Source of the DNA: Simplicispira suum
Lineage (GTDB): Bacteria > Pseudomonadota > Gammaproteobacteria > Burkholderiales > Burkholderiaceae_C
Assembly: GCF_003008595.1 (NCBI RefSeq)
Contig: NZ_CP027669.1
Span: 620,001-684,000, forward strand
Direction: 5' to 3'
DNA length: 64,000 nt
Below the pieces are notes generated by a model, which made no database searches, had not been told where the DNA came from, and saw only the letters and a list, made by a program, of their open reading frames with translations. Position numbers and translations under genes: made by a program. This document shows positions 26,860 to 36,063 of this stretch, one piece after another. Position 1 is the first letter of the stretch. Each line of letters starts with the position of its first letter.

Positions 26860-26863
26860 CTAG
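26698..26863. mobile_element. MITE-like element 2, flanked by CTAG
   Basis: The 19-bp ends (26698-26716 with 26845-26863; one mismatch) are CTAGTGTCGTGAGTTGGAA and its inverse. Subtracting CTAG at both ends as a target duplication leaves a 158-bp element with 15-bp inverted repeats beginning TGTCG. Internal arms continue to pair imperfectly towards a central GATAGC/GCTATC stem at 26774-26789. No coding capacity. The right-hand CTAG supplies the polA stop. Confidence 0.75.
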
Positions 26864-29652
26864 TGTGCTTTGTCCCAGTTCGGCCCCACGCCCACTTCGG
26901 CCAGCAGCGGCACTTTCAGTTCGGCGATGCCGGCCATCAGTTTCGGGATTTCTGCCTTCACCCAATCCACCTCGGCTTCGGGCAGTTCGAACACCAGTTC
27001 GTCGTGCACCTGCATGATCATTTTGATTTCCGGCTTGTGCGCGTCCAGCTCTTTTTGCACCGCCACCATGGCGAGCTTGATGAGGTCGGCCGCCGTGCCC
27101 TGCATGGGCGCATTGATGGCAGCGCGCTCGGCGCCGGCGCGGCGCGGGCCGTTGGGGCTGTTGATTTCGGGCAGGTACAGGCGCCGGCCAAAGACCGTCT
27201 CGACATAGCCGCGCGCCTTCGCCTGGGCTTTGGTTTCGTCCATGTACTGCTTGACGCCGGGGTAGCGCTGAAAGTACTTGTCGATGTAGGCGGCGGCGGC
27301 CTTGGTCTCAATGCCGAGGTTCTTCGCCAGGCCAAAGCTGCTCATGCCGTAGATCAGGCCGAAGTTGATGACCTTGGCGTAGCGACGCTGCTCGCTTGAA
27401 ACCTGGTCCAGCGCCACACCAAACACTTCGGCGGCGGTGGCGCGGTGCACGTCGAGGCCGGCGTGGAAGGCATGCAGCAAGGCGTGGTCGCCGCTGATAT
27501 GGGCCATGATGCGCAGCTCGATCTGGCTGTAGTCGGCGCTGGCAATCACGCTGCCTGGCGGCGCCACAAAAGCCTCGCGCACGCGCCGGCCCTCGGCCGT
27601 TTTGATCGGAATGTTCTGCAGGTTCGGGTCGGTGCTGGAAAGCCGCCCAGTCACGGCCACCGCCTGCGCGTAGTGCGTGTGCACACGCCCGGTGCGCGGG
27701 TTGGCGAGCTGCGCCAGTTTGTCGGTGTAGGTGCCCTTGAGCTTGCTTAAGGATCGGTGCTCCAGCAGCTTGGCAGGCAGGGGATAGTCCTCGGCCAGCT
27801 TTTCCAGCACTTCTTCGTCGGTGCTGCGCGCGCCGGTGGCGGTCTTTTTGACGACCGGCATACCGAGCTTGTCGAAGAAGATTTCGCCCAGTTGCTTGGG
27901 GCTCGCCAGGTTGAAGGGCTGGCCGGCAATCTCGTACGCCTCGGTCTCCAGCTGCACGATGCGCTGGCCCAGGGCGTGGCTTTGCGCGGCGAGGGTGGGC
28001 GCGTCGATCAGCACGCCGTTGCGCTCGATGCGGTACAGCGTCTCGCTGCTCGCCATCTCCAGCTCGTAGATGAAGCGCAGCTTGTCGTCGGCCTGGAGCA
28101 GCGGCCACAGGGCGTTGTGCACGTCCAGCGTCTGGTCCGAGTCTTCGCACGAATAGGCAGCGGCTTTGTCCACCGGCACCTGGGCAAAGGGAATTTGGTG
28201 CGCGCCCTTGCCGCACAGGTCTTCGTAGCTGATGCCCGTGCGGCCGGTGTGGCGCAGCGCCAGGCTGGTCAGGCTGTGCGGCTTGTGCACTTCGAGCACG
28301 TAACTTTGCAGCATGGTGTCGTGCGCGTAGCCTTGCACCTCGATGCCGTGGTTGGCGAGCACATGGCGGTCGTACTTGATGTGCTGGCCAAGCTTGTGGC
28401 GCTTGCCGTCTTCCAGCCAGGGCTTGAGGCGCGCCAGCACCTCGGCCAGCGGCAGTTGCTCGGGCGCATCGGGCCCGGCGTGGGCGAGCGGGATGTAAGC
28501 CGCCTCGCCCGCCTGCACGCTGAAACTGATGCCGACAATTTCGGCGCGCATGGCGTCAAGCGAGGTGGTTTCGGTGTCGATGGCGACCAGCTCGGCGGCC
28601 TGCAGGCGCTGCAGCCACTGGTCGAAATTGGTCCAGTTCAGGATGGTGTCATAGACCACGCTGCGCTGCTGCGCCGCCTCGGCCACGGGGCTGGCCGAGT
28701 GGTCGGCAAACAGGTCGCCGCTCTGGCCGGGCATCGCCACTTCGGGCGCGCTTGCGGCGGCAGGCGCTGCCGCTTCCAGCGTGCGCGCCAGGCTTTTGAA
28801 GCCATATTTTTCGTAGAAATCCTTCAGCTTGGGTGCGTCGGGCGCGCCAATCGCAATCGCCTCCAGGCGGGGCAAGTCCGCAATCCACTCGGCCAGATCG
28901 CAATCGGTCTTGATGGTGAGGAGCTGGCGGCCGGTGGGCAACCAGGCCAAGGCCTTGCGCAGGTTCTCGCCTGCAACACCCTTGATCTGGTCGGCGCTGG
29001 CAATCAGCGCATCAAGCGAGCCGTATTCCTGCAGCCACTTGGCGGCGGTCTTGGGGCCGACCTTTTCGACCCCCGGCACGTTGTCCACCTGGTCGCCCAC
29101 CAGGGTCTGGAAGTCCACCATCAGGCGCGCAGGTACGCCAAATTCGGCCTCGACGCCCGCCATGTCGCGGCGCTTGCCGTTCATAGTATCGATGATGGTG
29201 ATGCGCTCGTCCACCAACTGCGCCAGGTCCTTGTCGCCGCTGCTGACAATCACCTCGATGCCCTGGCGCGCGGCAATGACGGCCAGGGTGCCAATCACGT
29301 CGTCGGCCTCGACGCCCGGCACATCGAGCACCGGCCAGCCCAGCAGGCGCACCACTTCGTGGATGGGCGGGATCTGCGCACGCAGGTCGTCGGGCATGGG
29401 GCTGCGCTGCTGCTTGTAGGCCGGATAAATTTCATCCCGGAAAGTGGGGCCCTTGGCATCGAACACGCAGACGGCGTAGTCGGCAGGCACCTCGCGGCGC
29501 AGCAACTGCATCATGTTGATCATGCCGCGAATGGCGCCCGTGGCGGCGCTGGCCGGGTCGCCGGGCACGGCGCGCAGGTCGGGCATGGCGTGGAAGGCGC
29601 GGTAGAGGTAGCTCGAACCGTCGACCAGCAGCAGGGTTTTGTTGTCGCTCAT
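26860..29652 (-). CDS. polA: DNA polymerase I
   Basis: A 930-residue polymerase with all three domains: the 5'-3' nuclease (LLLVDGSSYLYRAFHAM at residues 6-22), the 3'-5' exonuclease with an intact VAIDTETTSLD, and the polymerase with DYSQIELRIMAHIS and the O-helix RRYAKVINFGLIYGMS. It fills repair gaps and removes RNA primers. I chose ATG 29652, in the usual position just ahead of LLLVDGSS; the frame continues upstream without family sequence. The last codons DKAH end in a TAG made by a MITE-like element. Confidence 0.97.
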   Translation of the reverse strand: MSDNKTLLLVDGSSYLYRAFHAMPDLRAVPGDPASAATGAIRGMINMMQLLRREVPADYAVCVFDAKGPTFRDEIYPAYKQQRSPMPDDLRAQIPPIHEVVRLLGWPVLDVPGVEADDVIGTLAVIAARQGIEVIVSSGDKDLAQLVDERITIIDTMNGKRRDMAGVEAEFGVPARLMVDFQTLVGDQVDNVPGVEKVGPKTAAKWLQEYGSLDALIASADQIKGVAGENLRKALAWLPTGRQLLTIKTDCDLAEWIADLPRLEAIAIGAPDAPKLKDFYEKYGFKSLARTLEAAAPAAASAPEVAMPGQSGDLFADHSASPVAEAAQQRSVVYDTILNWTNFDQWLQRLQAAELVAIDTETTSLDAMRAEIVGISFSVQAGEAAYIPLAHAGPDAPEQLPLAEVLARLKPWLEDGKRHKLGQHIKYDRHVLANHGIEVQGYAHDTMLQSYVLEVHKPHSLTSLALRHTGRTGISYEDLCGKGAHQIPFAQVPVDKAAAYSCEDSDQTLDVHNALWPLLQADDKLRFIYELEMASSETLYRIERNGVLIDAPTLAAQSHALGQRIVQLETEAYEIAGQPFNLASPKQLGEIFFDKLGMPVVKKTATGARSTDEEVLEKLAEDYPLPAKLLEHRSLSKLKGTYTDKLAQLANPRTGRVHTHYAQAVAVTGRLSSTDPNLQNIPIKTAEGRRVREAFVAPPGSVIASADYSQIELRIMAHISGDHALLHAFHAGLDVHRATAAEVFGVALDQVSSEQRRYAKVINFGLIYGMSSFGLAKNLGIETKAAAAYIDKYFQRYPGVKQYMDETKAQAKARGYVETVFGRRLYLPEINSPNGPRRAGAERAAINAPMQGTAADLIKLAMVAVQKELDAHKPEIKMIMQVHDELVFELPEAEVDWVKAEIPKLMAGIAELKVPLLAEVGVGPNWDKAH

Positions 29653-29787
29653 GCGCCAGATTGTGCACAGGAAGCGGGCGTCGGCGTCGACCGTCAGGGG
29701 GCTTGCCCTCTGGCGCGCCGGCAGCGCTTCGTGTTGAATGTCGCCGGTTGCCATTTCGTTCGCCACTGCCTACTTGGGAGCAATCCA

Positions 29788-30999
29788 TTGAAGCTCAAAA
29801 AAATCGCCCTGGGAGCCCTCGCCGCGCTCATCCTTGCCGGCACGGCCGGCTGGTTCAGCCTGGACAAGGAGACGCGCGCCCTGCTCAAGACCGCGCCCAC
29901 CAACCGCGACCTGCTGTTCTGGAGCGTGCCGCAGCGCGACGCTGCCTTTCGCGCACTCGACCGGATTTCACTGCTGGCCAAATGGCACGACATCCCCGCC
30001 AGCAGCGCGCCCAAGCCCCTGCCGCAGGGCGAGCCGCTCAAGCTTCCCATCGACCTGGACGCCTACATGGCCAGCCAGCGCAGCGCTGCCATCGTGATCC
30101 TGCAGGATGGCAAGCTGCGGGTCGAGCGCTACGGCCTGGACTTTGACAAGGACGGGCGCTGGACGAGTTTTTCCGTCGCCAAATCCTTCACCTCCACGCT
30201 GGTGGGCGCGGCGCTGCGCGATGGTTTCATCAAGAGCATGGACGACAAGGTCAGTGACTACATCCCGGGCATGTTGGGCTCGGCCTATGACGACGTGAGC
30301 GTGCGCCAGCTGCTCACCATGACGTCGGGCGTGCGCTGGAACGAGGACTACGGCGACCCCCAATCCGACGTCGCCCAGTTCAACAACCACAAGCCCGAAC
30401 CCGGCGTGGACGCGCTGGTGAGCTACATGCGCAAGCTGCCGCGCGAGGCGCCGGCCGGCACGCGCTGGCACTACAGCACGGGCGAGACCAATCTCGTGGG
30501 CATCCTGGTGCAGCAGGCAACGAAGAAGCCGCTGGCCGACTATCTGTACGAAAAGGTCTGGAACCCTGCCGGCATGGAGCAGCAGGCCACCTGGCTGCTC
30601 TCCAAGACCGGCAACGAGATCAGTGGCTGCTGCATCCAGGCCGCAACGCGCGACTTTGCCCACTTTGGCCAGTTCATCCTCGACGGGGCGAAGGTGGGCG
30701 GCCAGAGCATCGTGCCCGACGGCTGGCTGGCCGAGGCGACCACTGGCCAGGCCGCCACCGGACAGCCCGGCCGGGCCTACGGCTACCAGTGGTGGACGTA
30801 CGACACCGGCGCTTTCGCTGCGCGCGGCATCTTCGGCCAGGGCATCTTCATCGACCCCAAGCGCAAGCTGGTGATTGCCTCCAACGCCAACTGGTCCGCT
30901 GGCGCCAGCGACCGCGCCACCAGCGACGCGCGCGAGGCGTTCTATCTGGCCGTGCAGAAGGCGGTGGACGACGAGGCGGCCGCCGCGCCGGCGCGCTGA
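29788..30999 (+). CDS. Serine hydrolase, beta-lactamase/class C family
   Basis: A 403-residue protein with an N-terminal membrane anchor or signal (LKKIALGALAALILAGTAGW) and a penicillin-binding-protein-like domain. SVAKSF (about residue 131) holds the SxxK nucleophile, HYSTGETN the second motif, and the domain ends with YGYQWW and GIFGQGIFIDP. Family members cleave small esters, amides or D-peptides; substrate unknown. The start is TTG at 29788, with GGGAG eight bases upstream. It is divergent from polA. Confidence 0.87.
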   Translation: MKLKKIALGALAALILAGTAGWFSLDKETRALLKTAPTNRDLLFWSVPQRDAAFRALDRISLLAKWHDIPASSAPKPLPQGEPLKLPIDLDAYMASQRSAAIVILQDGKLRVERYGLDFDKDGRWTSFSVAKSFTSTLVGAALRDGFIKSMDDKVSDYIPGMLGSAYDDVSVRQLLTMTSGVRWNEDYGDPQSDVAQFNNHKPEPGVDALVSYMRKLPREAPAGTRWHYSTGETNLVGILVQQATKKPLADYLYEKVWNPAGMEQQATWLLSKTGNEISGCCIQAATRDFAHFGQFILDGAKVGGQSIVPDGWLAEATTGQAATGQPGRAYGYQWWTYDTGAFAARGIFGQGIFIDPKRKLVIASNANWSAGASDRATSDAREAFYLAVQKAVDDEAAAAPAR

Positions 31000-31093
31000 G
31001 CCGATGGGGCGCTTGCGGCCGGGCCGGTATAGTCCGCCGGCGCTGCGCCTTTGGCGCCGAGGCGGCACGGCGCGGCGCGCCTAGAATCGCGCT

Positions 31094-31471
31094 ATGCGCG
31101 CCCCCACTTCCCCCATTGCATCCCTCCTCGCCGCACTGGTGCTGCTGGCCTTTGTCAGCGCCCCGGTTGTCGCTCAAAATACCAGTCAAAATGGCACCCA
31201 GCGCTCACCAGATAAGGGTGAACAGCTCTCAAATACAGAGCAAAAGAACAAGCGTGTGGAGCAGCGCACCGAACGCATTCACCTGCAAGACCAGGGCAGC
31301 ACGGTGGACGAACTGCGCATTGGTGGCCAGACGCGCAGCATCAAGGTGCAGCCCGCTGCTGGCAACATGCCCTCCTATGAAGTGCTTCCGTCCGACGGCG
31401 TGCGCAACCGGGCGCAGAACGGCTCTGAATCCACCACCGGCCCGCGCGTGTGGAACGTGATGAAGTTCTGA
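31094..31471 (+). CDS. DUF2782-like exported protein
   Basis: A 125-residue protein with a signal peptide (cleavage near residue 28, PVVAQ) and a C-terminal domain with STVDELRIGGQTRSIKVQPAAGNMPSYEVLPSDG, which resembles DUF2782. In Pseudomonas a DUF2782 gene also lies between thrB and polA, and thrB follows here. Function unknown. Residues 31-51 are encoded by a copy of the dispersed repeat. TAGAAT ends seven bases before the ATG, so the mRNA may be leaderless. Confidence 0.75.
   Translation: MRAPTSPIASLLAALVLLAFVSAPVVAQNTSQNGTQRSPDKGEQLSNTEQKNKRVEQRTERIHLQDQGSTVDELRIGGQTRSIKVQPAAGNMPSYEVLPSDGVRNRAQNGSESTTGPRVWNVMKF
31185..31246. repeat. Dispersed hairpin repeat, copy 5 (inside the DUF2782 gene)
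   Basis: TCAAAATGGCACCCAGCGCT, then CAGATAAGGGTGAACAGCTC and AAATACAGAGC, follow the family order with several changes. It is read in frame as QNGTQRSPDKGEQLSNTEQ. Confidence 0.6.
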
Positions 31472-31557
31472 GCCACGCCTGCCTTCCCCCGCCCCACCCT
31501 GCGGCCCGCCTCGCGTCCGCCCTTTTTGAACGCCCCGTTTTCGTGGTGCCCTGAGCC

Positions 31558-32538
31558 ATGGCTGTATTTACCCCCGTCTCCCCCGAAGCGGCCAGCGCGC
31601 TGCTGCACAAGCTCCATCTCGGCGAACTGATCGAGTTGCGCGGCATTGCCGGCGGCATCGAGAACACCAACTACTTTGTCACCTGCACGGCGGGCGAGTA
31701 CGTGCTGACGCTGTTCGAGCGCCTCACGGCCGAGCAGCTGCCGTTCTATCTGCACTTGATGAAGCACCTGGCGCACGCCGGCATTCCGGTGCCAGATCCG
31801 CAAGCCGACGCGCACGGCGAAATCCTGCACAGCGTCTGCGGAAAGCCCGCTGCACTGGTCAATCGCCTCACCGGCCACAGCCAGCTCGCGCCCCAGCCGG
31901 TGCACTGCGCAGCCGTGGGCGGCATGCTGGCGCGCATGCATCTGGCCGGGCGCGGGTTTGATCGCCAGCAACCCAATTTGCGCTCTCTGGCCTGGTGGAA
32001 CGAAACGGCGCCGCTGGTACTGCCCGAACTGGATGCAAGCGAGGCCGCGCTCTTGCAGGCCGAGCTGGCCTACCAGAACCACGTGGCCGAGAGCCCCGCC
32101 TACGCCGCCCTGCCGCGCGGCCCGGTACATGCCGACTTGTTTCGCGACAACGTCATGTTCGAAGGCGAGCAGCTCACCGGCTTCTTCGACTTCTACTTTG
32201 CCGGTGTCGACACCTGGCTGTTCGACCTGGCGGTGTGCATGAACGACTGGTGCGTCCACCTGCCCACCGGCGCCCACGACGCCCGGCGCGCCAGCGCGCT
32301 CCTGCAGGCGTATGAGGCCGTGCGGCCACTCACCGCTGCCGAGCGCGGCCTGCTGCCCGCGATGGCACGAGCCGGAGCGCTGCGCTTCTGGATCTCGCGC
32401 CTGTGGGACTGGCATTTGCCGCGCGAAGCCGAGGTGCTGACGCCGCACGACCCCCAGCATTTCGAGCGCGTGCTGCGCCAGCGCGTCGCCCACCCTCTTG
32501 TCCCCTCTGCCTACGCCTCCACCTGCCTGTCTGAATGA
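31558..32538 (+). CDS. thrB: Homoserine kinase, ThrB type II
   Basis: A 326-residue homoserine kinase of the choline kinase-like fold. ELRGIAGGIENTNYFVTC (about residues 24-41) is the nucleotide loop, and PVHADLFRDNVMFEG followed by FFDFYFAG hold the catalytic Asp and metal-binding residues. It phosphorylates homoserine for threonine synthesis. The stop overlaps the next gene by four bases (ATGA). Confidence 0.95.
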   Translation: MAVFTPVSPEAASALLHKLHLGELIELRGIAGGIENTNYFVTCTAGEYVLTLFERLTAEQLPFYLHLMKHLAHAGIPVPDPQADAHGEILHSVCGKPAALVNRLTGHSQLAPQPVHCAAVGGMLARMHLAGRGFDRQQPNLRSLAWWNETAPLVLPELDASEAALLQAELAYQNHVAESPAYAALPRGPVHADLFRDNVMFEGEQLTGFFDFYFAGVDTWLFDLAVCMNDWCVHLPTGAHDARRASALLQAYEAVRPLTAAERGLLPAMARAGALRFWISRLWDWHLPREAEVLTPHDPQHFERVLRQRVAHPLVPSAYASTCLSE

Positions 32539-33386
32539 AACTCCAAATCGTCCCCGCACGCACCGGCATCGCCTGGGTCAAAGGCGGCATTCGCGTCTTC
32601 TGGCGCCAGCCCATGGCATTGTCGGCCCTGTTTTTCATGACCATGGCGGCCATGTCGATCGTCTCGATGTTCCCGCTCATCGGCCCGGCGCTGGCGCTGG
32701 CGCTGCTGCCCTCGGCAACGCTGGCCATGATGGTCGCTGCGGCCGAGGCCGGCCAGGGGCGCTTTCCCACGCCGGCCTTGTTGCTGGTGGCGTTTCGTAC
32801 CGGGCGCCAGCGCCTGCGCGACATGGCCATGCTGGGCGTGCTCTACGCCGCAGGCTTTTTGCTGGTCATTGCAATCTCAGCCCTCTTTGACGGCGGGCAG
32901 TTTGCCCAGGTCTATCTGGGCGGCGAGCCCCTGACGCAGGAAGTGGCGCAAAGCAGCGACTTCCAGCTCGCCATGTGGGTGGCCATGGTGCTGTACCTGC
33001 CGCTGTCGCTCTTGTTCTGGCATGCGCCGGGGCTGGTGCACTGGCACGGCGTCCCGCCCGTCAAAAGCCTGTTCTTCAGCTTCATCGCCTGCGTGCGCAA
33101 CCTGGGCGCATTCACGGTGTACGGCCTGGGCTGGCTGGCAGTGTTTGCCATGGGCGGCGTGGTCATGAGCCTGATCACCGCCTTGCTGGCGGCCATGGGC
33201 CTGGGCAGCGGCGCCACCGTGATGGGCGGCGCCATGGTGGCGCTGGCACTGATGCTGGCAGCCATGTGCTTTACCTCGATTGTGTTTACCTTTCGGGATT
33301 GCTTTGAGCCGCCGCAGCAGCCAGACGCGCAAAATGCCAGCGATGCGCTCCCCGCCCCGGAACCCTCGCCACCCGCCGCCGACTGA
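32535..33386 (+). CDS. BPSS1780 family membrane protein
   Basis: A 283-residue protein with about six transmembrane helices, starting with VPARTGIAWVKGGIRVFWRQPMALSALFF, the signature of the Burkholderiales BPSS1780 family. Function unknown. It overlaps thrB by four bases and lies ahead of the FecR-domain gene. A Pro-rich acidic tail ends the protein. Confidence 0.82.
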   Translation: MKLQIVPARTGIAWVKGGIRVFWRQPMALSALFFMTMAAMSIVSMFPLIGPALALALLPSATLAMMVAAAEAGQGRFPTPALLLVAFRTGRQRLRDMAMLGVLYAAGFLLVIAISALFDGGQFAQVYLGGEPLTQEVAQSSDFQLAMWVAMVLYLPLSLLFWHAPGLVHWHGVPPVKSLFFSFIACVRNLGAFTVYGLGWLAVFAMGGVVMSLITALLAAMGLGSGATVMGGAMVALALMLAAMCFTSIVFTFRDCFEPPQQPDAQNASDALPAPEPSPPAAD

Positions 33387-34122
33387 CCGTGCGCTGCTGC
33401 AGCGGCGCCAGCTGTTGCAGGCCGCAAGCCTGTGGGCGGCCACCGGTGGCTGGCAGGCCGCGTGGGCACAGGCAACAGAGAGTTTGCCAAGCCGTGTCGT
33501 CGAACTGCGCGGCGACGTGCTGCGCAATGGCACCCGCATCGGCCTGCAAGACGCCATTGCCGCAGGCGATCGCCTGGAGACCGGCCCCGGCTCCCGCGTG
33601 GTGCTGACCGTGGGCGACAGCGCATTTCTGGTCCGCGAAAACACCCATTTGGCACTGGAAGGCGAGAGCCCCGTTGCTGTGCGCGTACTGCGCCTGCTGC
33701 ATGGGGCCGTGGCCAGCGTCTGGAGCCGCGGCACCGACCGCCGCTTGGTCACGCCCACCCTGGTAGCGGGCATCCGAGGCACCGGCGTGTACGCCGAGGT
33801 GCATGCCGAGCAGGACTATCGCAGCTATTTCTGCAACTGCTACGGCACCGTGGACATTGCTGCAGGTGCGGACCGGACTGTCAGCGAATCCACCTACCAC
33901 CAGTCCTTCTGGGCGGAGGCGAGCCCACGCAATGGGCAAAGCCTGTTCCCGGCCCGCGCCATCAACCACACCGACGAAGAGATGGAGATGCTCGCCGCCC
34001 TGGTGCGCCAGCGCACAGCCTGGCAAATCACCGGCGTAAAGGGAAGCAGGGACGGAAGCGGTCACCAATACGAAAAAGGTTCCCAGACAACCCCTGGCCC
34101 TGGCTATGGAAATATCAACTGA
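33334..34122 (+). CDS. FecR domain-containing exported protein
   Basis: A protein of about 262 residues with RRQLLQAASLWAATGGWQAAWAQA near the N-terminus, an export signal with a twin-arginine start, then a FecR-type beta domain (VVELRGDVLRNGTRIGLQDAIAAGDRLETGPGS and VRENTHLALEG). YFCNCYGTVDIAAG is a typical Cys-containing stretch of this subgroup. Function unknown; unlike FecR of iron uptake it is not paired with a sigma factor. The start is uncertain: ATG 33334 or 33343, both overlapping the previous gene, neither with a good ribosome binding site. Confidence 0.78.
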   Translation: MPAMRSPPRNPRHPPPTDRALLQRRQLLQAASLWAATGGWQAAWAQATESLPSRVVELRGDVLRNGTRIGLQDAIAAGDRLETGPGSRVVLTVGDSAFLVRENTHLALEGESPVAVRVLRLLHGAVASVWSRGTDRRLVTPTLVAGIRGTGVYAEVHAEQDYRSYFCNCYGTVDIAAGADRTVSESTYHQSFWAEASPRNGQSLFPARAINHTDEEMEMLAALVRQRTAWQITGVKGSRDGSGHQYEKGSQTTPGPGYGNIN

Positions 34123-34248
34123 AAGCGTGCCGGGCCCCCGCCAGGGATATCCTTGCATGGACGTCCCTCGCGTCGTCGATGACATATTTCTTTCAAGCCA
34201 GTGAGAAACGGCATGGTCGGCCAATGGCACAGTTGCACCGACTGTTTT

Positions 34249-35526
34249 TCAGGGCTTTTTCGGCCCCACCTTGGGGACATCCAGAAAATAACTCATGCGC
34301 TTGCGGGGACTCAGGTAGTCGTAGGCTTCGGGACTGAGCTGGCTGGGTTTTAAGCTGGCGCTGATCTCGATATCGGTTTCCTGGCTTAAATCCAGAATAA
34401 TCGCTTCGCTTTTCGGCACACTGGGATCATGAATCAACACGCTGGGGCGCAATGGCTTTCCAGGATTGATCGAAATGACCATGCCCAGCGCTTCGTCCGA
34501 TAATTTCACCAGCGTGCCGGGTGGATAAACGCCCATGCAGCGGATAAACATGGTCAGCGCCGCCGGATCCAACAAGTGCCGCTGTTGTTTGAACATCAGC
34601 GACAAAGCCTCAAACGGCGTCAGCGAATCGACCGGATTGGCGCGGTTGCAGTGATTGTCATAGGTATTGACAACGCTGACAATTCGAGCCAGTAAAGTGA
34701 TTTGCTCGCCGCGCAAACGTTCTGGGTATCCACTGCCGTCCATGTATTCATGGTGCTGACCGATGATATCCAATGCACCCTTCGGCAAGCCAAGTTTGGC
34801 CACCACATTCAGGCCATACTGGCAATGCAATTGCAGCAGGTTTTTTTCTGCGCGGTTAAGAGGGAGCGTTGAATTCACAATCCGCGTGGGGATTTCCACC
34901 TTGCCAATATCATGGAAGAGGCAACCGATGCCTACAGCTTTGATGTCGTCCGCTGGCAGCGCCATCTCTTTGGCCAGCATCATTGCCAGCACCGACACAT
35001 TGAGCGAATGAAAATACACATCCTCACCGGCGATTTTGTCGTTCATGAGGTGGATTGCGATGCTCCTGTCGGCCAGCAGATCATCAAGCATATGCTGCAC
35101 CAATTGGTCCGCTTCGGCATAGGCATCTTGCGGCCTCGAAAAAACGCTGCGCTCGATATTTTTCAAGGTGCTGCCCGCCTTGGCAAATTTTTTCTCGCAT
35201 TCGGCAATGGCAGCCCGCTCAGCAATAATTCTTTCGATACGCGCTTTTTTCTCGCTCATCAGCGCGTCTTCTTCTGCGCTAGGCACAACCACTTCTACTT
35301 GCTCCGGCGCCTTGGTGGCCAAAGGCAAAGGACGGGTTGACGAACGGCTCGGGTCCACTCGAATATGCCGAATACCGAGCCGCTTGATGGCATCAATCTG
35401 TGCAGTATTTTTCAAGACGAAACTATTGCGCGCAAATGCATGATCCAGCCAATTCATGTCGAGATGCACATACAGGCCGATGCACAATTGATCGACAGAG
35501 ATGGTGCGTGTGACAGGAGAATTCAT
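34249..35526 (-). CDS. HD-GYP domain protein, cyclic-di-GMP phosphodiesterase
   Basis: A 425-residue protein with an N-terminal DUF3391 domain (VDQLCIGLYVHLDMNWLDHAF, about residues 11-31) and an HD-GYP domain. YFHSLNVSVLAMMLAKEM, GCLFHDIGKVEIPTRIV and QHHEYMDGSGYP hold the metal ligands. DGSGYP is the GYP motif. It should degrade cyclic di-GMP, opposing the GGDEF protein at 44.4 kb. Its GC content is lower than the window average. Confidence 0.92.
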   Translation of the reverse strand: MNSPVTRTISVDQLCIGLYVHLDMNWLDHAFARNSFVLKNTAQIDAIKRLGIRHIRVDPSRSSTRPLPLATKAPEQVEVVVPSAEEDALMSEKKARIERIIAERAAIAECEKKFAKAGSTLKNIERSVFSRPQDAYAEADQLVQHMLDDLLADRSIAIHLMNDKIAGEDVYFHSLNVSVLAMMLAKEMALPADDIKAVGIGCLFHDIGKVEIPTRIVNSTLPLNRAEKNLLQLHCQYGLNVVAKLGLPKGALDIIGQHHEYMDGSGYPERLRGEQITLLARIVSVVNTYDNHCNRANPVDSLTPFEALSLMFKQQRHLLDPAALTMFIRCMGVYPPGTLVKLSDEALGMVISINPGKPLRPSVLIHDPSVPKSEAIILDLSQETDIEISASLKPSQLSPEAYDYLSPRKRMSYFLDVPKVGPKKP

Positions 35527-35607
35527 TGGGCAGGTGGCAAATGGATCAAACTAATCGCGTCGGCTCGAAATGGAGGCCCGCGACTGCGGAAACGCTGGAG
35601 CGTCGAC

Positions 35608-36063
35608 TCACAGCGGCACCGAAAACTCATAAGAAAGGAACGCCTCGTCCCGCTTCCAGCCATTTGCTTCATAAAGGGCTTGGGCGCTTTTGTTCCCCAC
35701 CTCCGTAGACAGGGACAGCCGAACGGCCCCCACGGTTTTTGCGAACGCGACAGCAGCAGCAATCAGTTTGCCGGCAACACCTTGTTTGCGGGCTGAGGTA
35801 TCCACGAAAAGATCGTTCAGCACAAAGATTCTGGCGAGCGACACCGAGGAAAAGCTGGGGTAGAGCTGCGCAAACCCAACCGGCATGTCGCCGTCGAACG
35901 CGAGAAACAACACCGACTCGCCATGATTGAACCGTGCAAGCAGAAACGCCTTCGCCGCGTCGACGTCGCTCCCGCGACCATAGAACTGGCGGTAACGGTC
36001 GAACAGCGCAGCGAGTGCGTCGAGGTCGGACAGGGCAGCTTGACGGACCGCAACCTTGTTCAT
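35608..36063 (-). CDS. GNAT family N-acetyltransferase
   Basis: A 151-residue acetyltransferase starting MNKVAVRQAALSDLDALAALF. The acetyl-CoA loop is DTSARKQGVAGKLI (about residues 93-106; the usual R/Q-x-x-G-x-A form), and the end has NKSAQALYEANGWKRDEAFLSYE. Substrate unknown. The ATG at 36063 overlaps the upstream gene stop by four bases, so the pair is coupled. Confidence 0.88.
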   Translation of the reverse strand: MNKVAVRQAALSDLDALAALFDRYRQFYGRGSDVDAAKAFLLARFNHGESVLFLAFDGDMPVGFAQLYPSFSSVSLARIFVLNDLFVDTSARKQGVAGKLIAAAVAFAKTVGAVRLSLSTEVGNKSAQALYEANGWKRDEAFLSYEFSVPL

